Source: Galeopsis tetrahit
Taxonomy: Eukaryota; Streptophyta; Magnoliopsida; Lamiales; Lamiaceae
Direction of reading: 5' to 3'
Length of the DNA stretch: 64,000 nt
Assembly: GCA_963675135.1 (NCBI GenBank)
Contig: OY776124.1
Location: 6,121,001 to 6,185,000, forward strand
The notes under the pieces are model-generated. The model saw only the letters and a program-made list of their open reading frames with translations. It searched no databases and had not been told where the DNA came from. This document shows positions 1 to 11,700 of the stretch, piece by piece (position 1 is the first letter of the stretch; each line of letters begins with the position of its first letter). Position numbers and translations under genes: made by a program.

Positions 1-389
1 GGAAGTGTGAAAATAATTATGAAAAGGGGAATTACTACTCCGTATAATCTATAGAGTGTTGATTTGATTCCGTATAACTGTATAAGTGGTAAAGCTCTAA
101 AGTTGTTCATTTTAACACGTTATGCCCTTTTTCACCAATGGTAAATTATTGTGAATTCAAATAATTTACAATACAATTATACATTATACTGTATAACCTC
201 TATAAATTAATAATCTTGGAACCATGAAATTTTATTAATTTAGAGAGATATTAAATTATCGATAAATTAATATTTTATTAATTAAAAGAGATATTTTTTT
301 AATTCAACAAATTTAGTACATATATCAACTAATTCTTTGTAACTAATTAAATATATTCATGTATAATATCAATTCATGGTATACAAATT
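1..389. other. AT-rich intergenic spacer
   Basis: No coding signal is visible. The stretch around 186-300 (CTCTATAAATTAATAAT and related AT words) resembles, in inverse orientation, the stretch near 20065-20125, so it may be the remnant of a small dispersed repeat. The last 8 bases (382-389, TACAAATT) are a candidate left target duplication of the hAT-like element that starts at 390. Confidence 0.4.
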
Positions 390-929
390 TAGAGCTGACA
401 AATCGGGCCGTCCGGCCCAATCCAAGTATCCAACCCAGCCCATCGGGCCAAGTAGAGCCGGCAATTTGGACCCGACCCGATGGGCCGGCCCGGCCAACCC
501 GAAGCCTAGTATGGGCTGGGCTCTAAAATTATAGGCCCATAAAAAGTTGGGCCTATTTGGCCCGACCCAATAGGCCCGATGGGCCTAATGGGCTAGGCTG
601 ATTTTGGCCCGACAGTCCATGGGCATCCCATTTGGCTCGATCAATTTTTTTTTAAGGTAAATAAACAATTAAAATTATTTACAATACTATATATACTTAA
701 ATATTAGTATTATATTTTTAATTTTGTTTTGATTTTAAAATTTGAACTTATGAATTATTTATAATTCTATTTGAACTTGATAAATAGTGTAATGTTATAC
801 TCCGTACTAGTTATGTCCGTTTATAAATTATGTATAATTAATATATTAGTAATGTATATTTTTAATTATAATTATTTGTATAAATAAAAAATATATATGT
901 GAATGTGACCATTACCTAATAAGTTTATA

Positions 930-1165
930 CTCCCTCCGTCCCAGCTTAACTTTCACACTTACTGTTCACCCCCTTTTTTAAAAATATTATAATAAATAGA
1001 ATTTTGAGATATAATTTTATAAAAAAATAAATAAGTGAGTTGACTTGTGTGTATGTATGTACCATAAAAATAATAACATTAAATATAATATTTTAGATAT
1101 TGTATGGGTAGAGATTCTAAAGGACCGAAAAAGTAGGTATAAAAGTTAAGTTGGAACGGAGGGAG
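930..1165. mobile_element. Stowaway-type MITE (236 bp)
   Basis: The element starts CTCCCTCCGTCCCAGC and ends with the inverse, GGAACGGAGGGAG, with TA on both sides (928-929 and 1166-1167). That is the Tc1/mariner Stowaway signature. The right arm of the surrounding palindrome (around 16170-16190) lacks it and shows the empty TA site, which confirms insertion and both borders. Confidence 0.85.
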
Positions 1166-1411
1166 TATATATACAGAGTATACTTTTTGCTAGAAATATT
1201 TTTTTTATCTCATGGGGTGGGACTTGCAATGTACATTAATGCAATAATGGTTATGGTCGTTTATAAATTATGTGTACTTACTAGTTAATATATAATTTTT
1301 GCAAGAAATATTTTTTTAAAAAAAAATTATGTAATGGGCTGGGCTGGCCCGCTAGCCCAGATGGGCTAGGCTGGGCTCCAGTTTTATAGGCCCGACCAGT
1401 TCATGGGCCGG

Positions 1412-3254
1412 TGTTGGGAATAAAATGAGCTATGTTTTGATTGAATTCCAAAAACCCCCTGAGACATGCCTAAGTCAATGAAAAATATGTTCTAAGAATG
1501 TTAGAACATATAGATTATAGGCTAGATGAGAAGCTGAAATGTTAGGCAGCTCTTAGACAATTAGATGCACAATTTGAGGGGGAACCTATGCTTTGAAGAT
1601 GATCAAGATCAAGTCTCCCCAAGGCTCAAATTCTGGAACAAAGAGTAAGGACACTCTATGAAATCTAAGATGCTCTTATCAGGAGAGTTGTCCAGAAAAA
1701 ATATTCTTAAAGCACTGATCTGGAGAGTTGTCCAAAGAAGCTAGCCATATGCAAGAACAAACCTACCTAGCTCAAAAGGACAAGACTACTCAAAGGTTTT
1801 GGTCAGGAAGAGTTGTCCAGATAAGCCAACTCTAAAGTATAAAGTGCTCTGATGCAAAAAGACCAATCATGCTGATCAGGAGAGTTGTCCAGAGGAGTTG
1901 TCTCAGCTAATTTGACCAAGATCAAGTGCTCTGAAAGCCTAAGATCAACTATGCTGAAGAGATTGAGACAACCAGTCCCTAAAGGTCCTCAAAGGAATGA
2001 GCTAAGACCATACACAAGAGAAATAAAGGGAAAGAGCCAAGTCATCTGAAGAAGAGCAAACCAACCATGCTGAAAAGCAAAACTGCTGATAGTGATAAGG
2101 AGAGTTGTCCAGATGATAAGGAATGTTGTCCTATCATTGGATCAACCTTCAGAAGCCATGTCCAAGTCCTAACAAGAAGTCAAACATTGGGAAAAGTGCT
2201 GCAGAATGAAGACAAAACTGTTACAGCCGTTTATTACCCAAATGAGGACATGTCACTATCAAGAATCTGTCTTCCAGTTTGAAGAACTCAAGGAAGACAT
2301 TTATAGCAATTTGGGGCTGCCTCTCCAACGGGCAAATCCTCCATTTTGTCTATAAATACAGAAGTGTGAAGACCATTTGAAAGCACCTCAACCTTGACAA
2401 GAATATCCAACTATCCTACAAGTTGACAAGTGCTCTTAAGCTTTCAAAGAGACTATCTTAGTCTTTATACACTTCTTCTAAGCTGAACCCAATTGTATAT
2501 TCATACACAAGCTTAGAGAGATATCCTATCCTTATACACTGATCATCATTGTAAAGGATATCTCATTAGTTGGAACCTTACTTCAATCCTCATATCTTTC
2601 AAGAGTGAAAGTGAGAAGGTTGTAGTAGTAGAAGTGGTAGGAACTGACTGTTGAGAGAAGAACAGTTCAGTTCTGAGTTGAGAAGAGGGTACTAGGACTC
2701 TAGACATCCTAGGGATCAATTCACCAAGGAGTGGTGTTCTTGATCAAGTGCACCTTGGCACTATAAAACAAGTTAATTCCAAGAGTGAAGGAATTATCCT
2801 GTTAAATCAGGGAAAGTGGATGTAGGAGCTTGAGTCTCTGAACCACTATAAACTCTTGTGTTGATTTACTTTACAAGTACTTACATTCACTCAACACTGC
2901 ACACAAAACTGATCTTTCAAAGATACACATTCAAAGACTGTGCAAAACTGTTTTGGACAACTTCCCTGAAGCTTAACTGGACTGTTTTACATTGACTAAG
3001 TGATTTCAGAAATTAAAGGAGTCTAAACTTAAAGGGCCAACCACTATTCCGCACATATAACTCCCCTAGATAGTTATTCAACTAAGTACTCAATAGTACT
3101 TAGTGGATTGATTATCTTAGAAGAGTTAATCACCTTCAGCAGAGTTGTCCAAGACAACCTTGCTGAGTTCTGGTTTGATCAAAGTTCAAAAAGAATTGCA
3201 TACAAGTGTATTCCCCCCCCATACACTTGTTATCTACTCCTTTCAGGACCAACA
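1412..3254 (+). repeat. 5' LTR of the Sirevirus element
   Basis: It begins TGTTGGGAATAAAATG and ends CAGGACCAACA, so it has the canonical TG...CA ends within the short inverted repeat TGTTGG/CCAACA. The upstream half carries repeated GAGTTGTCC words (1685, 1725, 1810, 1882, 2102, and another at 3142). A TATA box lies at 2351-2358, which puts the likely U3/R border near 2380. The 71-aa open frame at 2067-2282 is LTR sequence and is not called as a gene. Confidence 0.95.
2351..2358 (+). promoter_or_regulatory. TATA box of the 5' LTR promoter
   Basis: TATAAATA lies in the context GTCTATAAATACAG, about 940 bp into the LTR. It is the only strong TATA box in a position suited to drive the genomic RNA. 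The identical box is at 14907-14914 in the 3' LTR. Transcription is expected to start about 25-35 bp downstream. Confidence 0.7.
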
Positions 3255-3256
3255 AG

Positions 3257-3268
3257 TGGTATCAGAGC
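3257..3268 (+). other. Primer binding site (initiator Met tRNA)
   Basis: TGGTATCAGAGC begins two bases after the LTR ends and is complementary to the 3' end of plant initiator methionine tRNA. This is the standard minus-strand primer of Copia elements. Confidence 0.92.
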
Positions 3269-3395
3269 AGGGGTTCAAAGACCACTGCTTCTGAAAATCC
3301 ATCTTGATTTTCAAAACTCACATATTTGGTGTGGTCACTGAACTGATCTCTATCTGAAATCCATTACTTGTTGATTGATTGATTCTTATTGAGAT

Positions 3396-6300
3396 ATGGC
3401 CAACAACAATGCTGTTCCTCCACCTGCTGTTCAAGGATTAGACAACATGGCCACAAATCCAGTCAATCATATTTCTCATCACAAACTGCCCATGTTTTCA
3501 ATAGACAATTATGATTTCTGGAAAATTAGAATGAGGGCTCATCTTGCATCTCTTCATACTGATATGCTTAGAGTAATCACAAGAGGACCTTTTGTGTTTA
3601 CTCAAACTAACCCCAGATTGACAGATGAGCAAAGAGCAGATATAAGGGAATTGATTCCCAAAGATGAGGATGACTTCACTGCTGATGAAAAGAGGAAAGA
3701 TAATTCGAATTATCTTGCCATGAACACCCTCTATCAAACAATTCCAGATGCAGTTATGGGTAGAGTCTACCACTGCACCACAGCTAAAGAAATTTGGGAT
3801 ACCCTTGCTGAAATGTGTGAGGGCACTGAAAAAATCAAGGAGAACAAGCTCCAAGTTGCTGTGCAGAAGTTTGAACAATTCTCAATGGAGACTGATGAGT
3901 CCATTGACAAATTTGCTGGTAGATTCACTGATGTGATGAATGAGATTAATTCACTGGGCAAGGTTTACACCAAGAGAGAGGTTGGACTGAAAATCCTAAG
4001 GAGTCTCACTCAAAAGTGGGATGTCTATGCTGTAATGATGCAGAATACCAAAGATCTCTCCACTATGCCCATGCAACAAATATTCTCAGAACTTAAAGCC
4101 TATGAGTTTGACCTCAATAGAAGAAAGCCTGTTGAGGAACCTTCAAATCCTACTAAGGGAGTGGCATTCAAAGCCAAAGTTGCTGAACCAGAAATGCAGC
4201 CCACTCCCAGATCATCAAAGTCAGTCTCTAAGACTGAAATGAAGGAAGAACTAGCCTTGATGGCTAGAAGGTTTGACAAGCTCAACACAAGGTTTGGAAG
4301 ATACAAGAAATTCTACCAAGATAACAAATTCAGGAGAAGATACAATTCCCCTGAAGATCAGGCTGAGGACAAAAAGCCTGAAGAGAGAAGATCAGAGGAC
4401 AAGTCCTCTGATAGGAGAAGATCCAGTAGAGCTGAACCCTCATCATCTAAGAGAAGAGATGAATCCAAGAAGGATGATGATGAAGATCTGTGTTACAACT
4501 GCAAAAAGAAAGGGCACTTTCAATATGACTGCCCTGAACTAAGCTCTAAAGAAAGAAGAGAAAGACAAGCAAAAAGAGACAGAAAATTCACCAATAGAAA
4601 AGCCATGATGGCTGGTGAAGAATCTGATAGTGCTGAAAGTTTCAACTCTTCTGATGGATTGTTCTCCAACAGTGATGATGATGATGATGTCTGCAACATG
4701 GCTCTTGAGGATGATGAGGTACCAATGGGCCACAAGAAGAGGAGCATGAACAAAAAGACAGCATGGTACCTTGACAGTGGATGCTCAAGGCACATGACTG
4801 GAAACAAGGAACTCCTCTCTGATTTTATTGAAAAAGAAGGCCCAAATGTCACCTTTGGAGACAGCTCACAAGCAACAACAAAAGGTTATGGTACTTTGAT
4901 GATTGGTAACATCAAAGTAACCAATGTATCTTATGTAGCTGGTCTCAAATATAATCTCCTGAGTATCAGTCAATTCTGTGATAAAGATTTTAATGTTGAG
5001 TTCTCAAGTGGAAAGTGCCTAATTAAAGATAAAACTCAACAAACCCTATTGACTGGAACTAGGAAGGGAAATGTGTATTTTGCAGACTGGGACAAGTCTA
5101 CTGATGCTACATGTTTCATTGCTAAAAGTTCTAGTGAACAAAGTTGGCTATGGCACAAGAGGCTAAACCACCTGAACTTCAAATCTATGAATAAACTTGC
5201 TAGAAATGCATTAGTTAAAGGACTACCTAATGAGGTTTTCATTAAGGAACATGTGTGTAAACCATGTCAAGAAGGAAAACAGATTAAAGCCTCATTCAAA
5301 GGAAAACCAGTCATTTCCACTGAAAGGGTACTTGAACTTCTACATATGGATCTATTTGGACCAATCACCCCTTCAAGCATAAATGGTAGAAAATACACAT
5401 TAGTGGTAGTAGATGACTTCTCTAGGTTCACATGGGTAGTATTTCTCCTTAATAAGAAGGAAACACAAGTCAAACTACCTGAACTTCTCAAGAGATTGTC
5501 AAATGAGAAAAGCCTTAGTATTATCAAGATAAGATCTGATAAAGGCACTGAGTTCATTAATTCATACATCAATGAGTACTGCACATCAAATGGAATAGCT
5601 CATGAAACCTCAGCAGCTAGAACTCCCCAACAAAATGGAGTTGCAGAAAGAAGGAATAGAACCTTAAAAGAAGCTGCTAGAACTCTAATTGCTGATTCAA
5701 ATCTACCTAAGAGGTTTTGGGCTGAAGCTATAAACACTGCATGCCATACTCAAAATAGATGTTTGATCACTAAGGGGCAAGGCAAAACCCCCTATGAACT
5801 CTGGAAAGGAAGAATGCCTAAAGTGTCATACTTTCATATATTTGGTTGTAAATGTTTCATTCACAATAATGGGAAAGAACAGTTGAAAGCTTTTGACAGC
5901 AAAGCTGATGAGGGAGTATTTCTTGGATACTCTCAAATCAGTAGAGCTTTCAGAGTCTACAACAAGAAATCCCTTATAGTGGAAGAAACACCTCATGTTG
6001 TGTTTGATGAATCTATCTTTGAGATCAGGAATGATCAGTTGGAACCTGAAGAAATCACACAGAGGACAACCAGATTAAGCCTAAAAGACAAAGACACTGA
6101 ACTCATAGAAATTGTCCCAATCAACCTACCAGAACATACAACATTGGACAACCATCCTGAAGGCAACCTTCCTGAGACAAATCCCACTGATGGAAATGAT
6201 GAACTGAATGATCCAATCCCAGTTCACATCCAGGTAACAACTACCAATGAAGAAGCAGCTCCTGCTGAGGTAGTTAATGGGTCAAATAATCAAGGGGGAA

Positions 6301-8102
6301 CTCAAAATGTTGAAAATGCCAATGTCCCTGACATTGAGGACAACACCCCTGATTATGATCCTGAATTAGATCCTGCATTAAATTATCCTGAATTCTATGA
6401 TCAAATTGACTCACCTTCAGTAGAGGACAACTCTACTGAAGAGATCAGGAAAAGAAGGACCTGGTTATCTGACCATCCTACTGACCTGATACTTGGTGAT
6501 CCAAGTATAGGAGTCAGAACCAGAAAGTTTCATGGTGAAAGTGCTATGTTCTGTTGTTTCTTGTCAGAACAGGAACCAAAAGATATTGAGGAAGCACTTC
6601 AAGATGCCAATTGGATCACAGCCATGCAGGAAGAACTGAACCAATTCACCAGAAATGAAGTATGGGAGCTGGTGGACAGACCCTCACATCAAAATGTTAT
6701 TGGAACAAAGTGGGTGTTCAAGAACAAGAAAAATGAAAATGATGTGATTGTCAGAAACAAAGCAAGACTAGTGGCAAAAGGGTATTGCCAACATGAAGGC
6801 ATTGACTATGATGAGACATTTGCACCTGTGGCAAGGCTAGAAGCAATAAGGCTCTTTCTAGCCTATGCAGCCCACAAGAGGTTCAAAGTATACCAAATGG
6901 ATGTCAAGAGTGCCTTTCTGAATGGAGTCTTGAAAGAAGAAGTCTATGTGGAGCAACCACCAGGGTTTGAAATTGGAAACCAAGTTTACAGACTCAAGAA
7001 AGCTCTATATGGACTCAAACAAGCCCCTAGGGCTTGGTATGATACACTGTCACAATTCCTCTTGGAACATGGATTCACCAAGGGAACTGTGGACAGAACT
7101 CTCTTCAGAATCTCTGAAGGAGAGGACATCTTGCTTGTCCAAATTTATGTGGATGACATAATTTTTGGATCCCCTAATGAGAAGCTATGTGAGAAATTCT
7201 CCAAGCTCATGCAAAGCAAGTTTGAGATGTCCATGATGGGGTTGATGAACTTCTTTTTGGGTCTACAAGTCAAGCAATCTAAAGAAGGAATCTTCATCAA
7301 CCAAGCTAAGTACACAAGAGAAATGATCAAAAAGTTTGGGTGTACAACCAGCAAGCCAGTAAGGATCCCTATGAACACAAATTGGAAGATGGATCCTGAT
7401 GAGAGTGGTATTCCAACCAACTCTACTGAGTATAGAGGAATAATTGGTTCACTCCTCTATCTCACTGCCAGCAGACCTGATATCACCTTTGCAGTAGGTG
7501 TTTGTGCAAGATTTCAAGCAAATCCCAAGAAAAGCCACCTTGAGGCTGCAAAGAGGATTTTGAGGTATCTCAAAGGCACTGAGAATCTAGGCCTTTGGTA
7601 CCCTGCTGATGACAATATTGAGCTAACTGGCTACTCAGATGCTGATTATGGAGGATGTAGGATTGACAGAAAGTCCACTTCAGGGACTTGTCAATTCTTG
7701 GGCAACAAGCTTATTTCATGGTTCTCCAAGAAGCAGAACACAGTGGCCACTTCCACCACTGAAGCTGAATATGTTGCTGCTGGAAGTTGTTGTGCTCAAA
7801 TTCTTTGGCTAAGTCAACAACTCAGAGACTACAAAGTCAACTCTACTAAAGTGCCAATTTTCTGTGATAACAATAGTGCCATTGCTATATCACAAAATCC
7901 TGTCTTACACACAAGATGCAAGCATGTGGACATCAAGCACCACTTCATTAGAGATCATGTGGAGAAGAAGGATATCAAGCTAATGAAAATTCACACAGAC
8001 CATCAAAAAGCTGATATATTAACCAAGCCACTTGCAGAGGCAAGATTTCTGGAGCTATCAGCAGAGTTGGGATTACTTGATCCAGGGAAGTTGGACAAAT
8101 AA
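3396..8102 (+). CDS. Gag-Pol polyprotein, Sirevirus-type Copia (1568 aa)
   Basis: A single uninterrupted frame encodes particle protein and replication enzymes. Domains in order: Copia gag (about 30-250, with FWKIRMRAHLASL); CCHC zinc knuckle CYNCKKKGHFQYDC (about 366-379); a very acidic stretch (about 405-440); aspartic protease with DSG (about 460, WYLDSGCSRHMTG); pre-integrase zinc region (WHKRLNH, about 585); integrase with the D, D and E residues in HMDLFGP, RSDKGTEF and NGVAERRN (about 650-755); an acidic proline-rich linker (about 860-1020); reverse transcriptase (about 1070-1310) with YVDD at about 1251; and RNase H (about 1410-1530, YSDADYGG, STTEAEYVA, CDNNSAI). All key residues are present. 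The start is the first ATG after the primer site and opens the gag domain. Length is normal for Sirevirus gag-pol. Confidence 0.95.
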   Translation: MANNNAVPPPAVQGLDNMATNPVNHISHHKLPMFSIDNYDFWKIRMRAHLASLHTDMLRVITRGPFVFTQTNPRLTDEQRADIRELIPKDEDDFTADEKRKDNSNYLAMNTLYQTIPDAVMGRVYHCTTAKEIWDTLAEMCEGTEKIKENKLQVAVQKFEQFSMETDESIDKFAGRFTDVMNEINSLGKVYTKREVGLKILRSLTQKWDVYAVMMQNTKDLSTMPMQQIFSELKAYEFDLNRRKPVEEPSNPTKGVAFKAKVAEPEMQPTPRSSKSVSKTEMKEELALMARRFDKLNTRFGRYKKFYQDNKFRRRYNSPEDQAEDKKPEERRSEDKSSDRRRSSRAEPSSSKRRDESKKDDDEDLCYNCKKKGHFQYDCPELSSKERRERQAKRDRKFTNRKAMMAGEESDSAESFNSSDGLFSNSDDDDDVCNMALEDDEVPMGHKKRSMNKKTAWYLDSGCSRHMTGNKELLSDFIEKEGPNVTFGDSSQATTKGYGTLMIGNIKVTNVSYVAGLKYNLLSISQFCDKDFNVEFSSGKCLIKDKTQQTLLTGTRKGNVYFADWDKSTDATCFIAKSSSEQSWLWHKRLNHLNFKSMNKLARNALVKGLPNEVFIKEHVCKPCQEGKQIKASFKGKPVISTERVLELLHMDLFGPITPSSINGRKYTLVVVDDFSRFTWVVFLLNKKETQVKLPELLKRLSNEKSLSIIKIRSDKGTEFINSYINEYCTSNGIAHETSAARTPQQNGVAERRNRTLKEAARTLIADSNLPKRFWAEAINTACHTQNRCLITKGQGKTPYELWKGRMPKVSYFHIFGCKCFIHNNGKEQLKAFDSKADEGVFLGYSQISRAFRVYNKKSLIVEETPHVVFDESIFEIRNDQLEPEEITQRTTRLSLKDKDTELIEIVPINLPEHTTLDNHPEGNLPETNPTDGNDELNDPIPVHIQVTTTNEEAAPAEVVNGSNNQGGTQNVENANVPDIEDNTPDYDPELDPALNYPEFYDQIDSPSVEDNSTEEIRKRRTWLSDHPTDLILGDPSIGVRTRKFHGESAMFCCFLSEQEPKDIEEALQDANWITAMQEELNQFTRNEVWELVDRPSHQNVIGTKWVFKNKKNENDVIVRNKARLVAKGYCQHEGIDYDETFAPVARLEAIRLFLAYAAHKRFKVYQMDVKSAFLNGVLKEEVYVEQPPGFEIGNQVYRLKKALYGLKQAPRAWYDTLSQFLLEHGFTKGTVDRTLFRISEGEDILLVQIYVDDIIFGSPNEKLCEKFSKLMQSKFEMSMMGLMNFFLGLQVKQSKEGIFINQAKYTREMIKKFGCTTSKPVRIPMNTNWKMDPDESGIPTNSTEYRGIIGSLLYLTASRPDITFAVGVCARFQANPKKSHLEAAKRILRYLKGTENLGLWYPADDNIELTGYSDADYGGCRIDRKSTSGTCQFLGNKLISWFSKKQNTVATSTTEAEYVAAGSCCAQILWLSQQLRDYKVNSTKVPIFCDNNSAIAISQNPVLHTRCKHVDIKHHFIRDHVEKKDIKLMKIHTDHQKADILTKPLAEARFLELSAELGLLDPGKLDK

Positions 8103-8781
8103 GTCCAAAGAAGCTCATTGATTAAGGGGGAAACAAACTCAAGCTTCAGCAGACTTGGTCAAGTCTACTGAAATTCAGAAACATGACCTTACCTCTTCAG
8201 GACACTTGTCCACAGTTCTTCAGGATACTTGTCCATGTAGGGTCAGATAAGTTGTCCTAGCTATCAAACCAAATCTTGGTATGATAAGCACCTATTTTTG
8301 GTGATCAAAACCCATTTCGAAATCTGTCCCATTGAAATACAGTTTTCACCTTTTTGGGATTTAATTTGTCTCCCACCCAAAAGGTCACTTTCCATGCATT
8401 AAATGCCAAGATTTAACTCTTGTTTGCATTAAACTTTTTGGGACATGATCTATCTCGAAAAATCCCCAGCCTTAAACAAACATTTAAAACCACCCACGTT
8501 TTGAATAAAACAGTTATTTCACTGTTACATTGGTTTTTGACCATTGGATCAAAAATGGACAACTCCCCTGAAATCAATCCTAGCCGTCCATTTTGGATTT
8601 CCATTTTTGCTCACCTTTGAATTGTATCAAGACCTTACCAACTCATTGACAAACATTCTTTTTAGAATATTCACAAGTCTTAAGATATCCACAAACACTT
8701 CTTCCCCAAGTATTCGAAACCCTAACTCAAAAGTTCTTCAAACTCTCTCATTCTTCATCAAACCTTTTTCTGCAATTTTCA
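8103..8781 (+). other. Spacer between pol and the second ORF
   Basis: It holds no long plus-strand frame in phase with either neighbour. The polypurine-like AAGGGGGAAA at 8124-8133 lies just after the pol stop. Short frames at 8420-8798 look like chance or untranslated leader. The second ORF is in a different frame from pol and 680 bp away, so it cannot be made by simple stop-codon readthrough. A spliced or subgenomic RNA, or an internal promoter, would be needed. Confidence 0.55.
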
Positions 8782-11700
8782 ATGGCCCCCAAGGTTAGAC
8801 CTGAGATGCTTGTAGATTTCTCCAACAAAGATCTAGACCTAGATTTTGGCTATCTAAGCAACAAGAACAATCTTCACTTCGAGCCAATTATCTCTTTTGA
8901 AAGTGAAGATCCTGAGGTTACTCCAACCCTGAGATGGTTGAGAAGGGCTGGTCTCCAAAAGTTCTTGGAAGAAAGACCAAGCTCTTGCCTGGAAAGCTAT
9001 ATGGCAGAATTCTTTGCCTTCCTCAAGTGGAGAGGCAAGCCTGAAGATGGTGAAGTATCAACCAGGCTATCCTACACAGCTGAAGGAGAGGAAGAGGAGA
9101 GATTCCATAGAGTTAGATTCTCCTCAGAGGATCTGGAAGGAGCCTTTGGATTGCCTCATGAGGGTAGGAATCCAGAAGTATATGGCACTGGACATGAAGA
9201 GGAAATAGCCCAAGAGTGGTTATTAGTTCCAGGCCCTCTCTCCTCAACTCAAAACAAGAAAACTCTCAAGCCAGAGTTTCTAAATCTTTTTGAGGTAGTT
9301 GCAAAGAGCCTCCTAAGCAACACTGGAAGCCTAGAGCAGGTCAGCCAGCCAAGGATCAGAATCATGGCTGCCATTATTGATGCCAGTGATAAGGGCATCA
9401 AGTTTGATTGGAGGACCTTCATCATGTCTGAGATGATGAAGGAGAAGGCTAAATTTAAGGTGAAAGCCCACAATAAGGTGGTGCTAGAAGGGAAAATCAA
9501 GTATTGCACCAGGGCAAGCTTGTTGATTGAGAGGTTTTCCCACTATTCCCAGATGCAGACCTTTGCAAAGCCCCTCCCAGCCCAAAAGATCCTGTTCAGA
9601 AAGCTCAGTAAGAAAACTGAGAAAAGAAGGATGCTATTGGCCAAGCCTGCTGAAGAACAGAAGGAAGAGAAGCCTAAGATGAAAAAGAGAACAAAGGCCA
9701 GGGCTGTCAAGACAAGGAAAATGTCTCAGAGAATCTCAGAAGAGAATTCAGATGCTTCAGCTGAGATTGAAGAAGTTGCTAGAGAAGGTGTACAAGTGCC
9801 ATCTGATCATTCAGAAGAACTCAGACAAAAGTACAATGAGACTAGACAAAAGTCTAAGGGTGATAAGAGAATCAGGGAAGTTGTCCCTGAGAAGGAAGGA
9901 AGTGGAAGTAGCAGGGCCAGCAAGAGAAGAGCCAAACCTACTGAAAAGGTGTTGGAGCTGCAAGAAGAGAGGTCTCTTCAATTGGCTCTAAGGGAGAGCA
10001 GAGCTGAAAGCAGGGCCAAATCCATGTCAAGGACCAATTCATCTGGTTCTGGAACTCCAGAATCCAAAGTCCCTGAAGGTCAACCCATAGAGGCCAACCT
10101 CCCTGAAATTCAGTATCTTGGGCCCAACTCCCCTGAAACCTATGTCACCCCTTCCAACCAACCCATTACCCCTGTAAATCTCACTAAGAGATATTCTCCT
10201 GAAGGAAATGTGCAAAGAAGTGGCATAGATGTGCTTGCTGACTTAGCAGTAGATGAGACAAGACTCCTGTCTCCCCTTGACTCATCCATGCTGAATTATT
10301 CAAAACTCTTAGAGCATGCACTCAATGAGCCAACCCCCTTGAGTAAAGCCCCTTCAGACCCATTGCTCTCAAAAGCAACTGAAGATCCTTCTACTGCACC
10401 CAACCCTTCTGAAGCCAACATCCCTGAACTTAATCTGCCTGAAGCCTTGATAGGAGAACCCAGAGCCAACTCCCCTATAACCCAAAGTCCCCATTCAAGT
10501 GGAGATGAGGAGGAGTATACCTATGAAAGTATGCTCAGAGGAGGAGCCAAGGCTACTGTGGACAGTTTGTATCCACAACTTGCTGAATTTCCAAGAATTC
10601 AGAAGGCCTTTCAAGATTTAAGGATGCTTGTTGATGTGAAAGACAAATCCTTGATGGAGATATCACAAGTCATCCAAGATAAGGGTGCAAACTGGTGGCA
10701 GATAGAGGAGAACAGATTGCTACACTTTGCTGGAGTTTCAAAGACAAGATTCCTCATAGATGAGGAGATTTTTGCAAAGTTGGTAGCTGATAAGATTGAA
10801 GAGGAGAAAGAAAGAAAAGCCAAGGGAATCAAACACCCTGACAGTGGTTCTAATGATGATGATTCCCCTGATGATCCCTCAAACCCTTCAAATCCCAACC
10901 CTCCTGAAACCCTTCAAGCCAACCTCCCTGAACCCTTTCAATCCAAGTCTTCTGTAGCAGATAGACTTTCCAATCCTCCCAAAACCTATCATAGGAAAGG
11001 CTCTGTAACTTCAGAGGTGTTGACCAAGGGTGGTAACACAACCAAAGATACATCTGCCAATGAAGGTTCCTCTGAACCCAAGGCACAGCCTAAAGATGTT
11101 GAGGTTCCTGTATTAGAGGCTAGTTTGATTAAGGCCTATTCAGTGTCAGAAGAGTTGGACATTGATCAGCCCTTAATCATTCAGGATGACTCAGTGGCTG
11201 CTGATATAAGCACTGTGATCTCCCCACAACTGCCATCTTTGAACCTTGTTGAAGGTGGAGATGCTGCAGGTTTAGGAGAAGGAGTTGAAAAGGAGAGCAT
11301 AGTTGAAAAATCAGAGGGAGTTATGAATGAAAGAGAGGTAGTCATCACTAAGATAGTGAGTGTACCAACATATGAGGGTGGAATAAGTGAGGAAGGACAG
11401 GTTATTCTTGAAGTCAAATCTGAACTTCAGGAATCCCTTGGTGAAAGGAGGCCTGATTCCTTGAGTGAGAACATTATCCATGAAGGGAGAAAAGAACAAG
11501 TTGAAAATGAGAAGAAGACTGCTGATGTATCAGAGTCTTATGTAAAAGAAATTGAGGGTGATGAGTGCTTATTTCCTAACTTGTTTGATTTATCTGATGT
11601 TGCAGGTATTTCTCTTGACCAAATTTTTGCAGATGAGTTCCTCACAGATGCACCTATCCAAGTTGATACAGGCTCAGCTCAAGCCTTACTTGGCATGCAA

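Noticed and set aside
1685..2110. Possible CRISPR-like array from spaced GAGTTGTCC words
   Set aside because: Spacing is irregular, repeats are only nine bases, and they lie in a plant LTR.
2067..2282. 71-aa ORF, repeated identically at 14623-14838
   Set aside because: It lies inside the LTRs, is duplicated only because the LTRs are, and shows no domain.
3108..3341. Short ORF over the LTR end and primer site; similar one at 15664-15936
   Set aside because: It spans non-coding LTR and primer sequence and changes its end with the flank. Accidental.
8420..8798. Short plus-strand ORFs before the second Sirevirus ORF
   Set aside because: No domain and no conserved start; more likely leader of the second ORF transcript.
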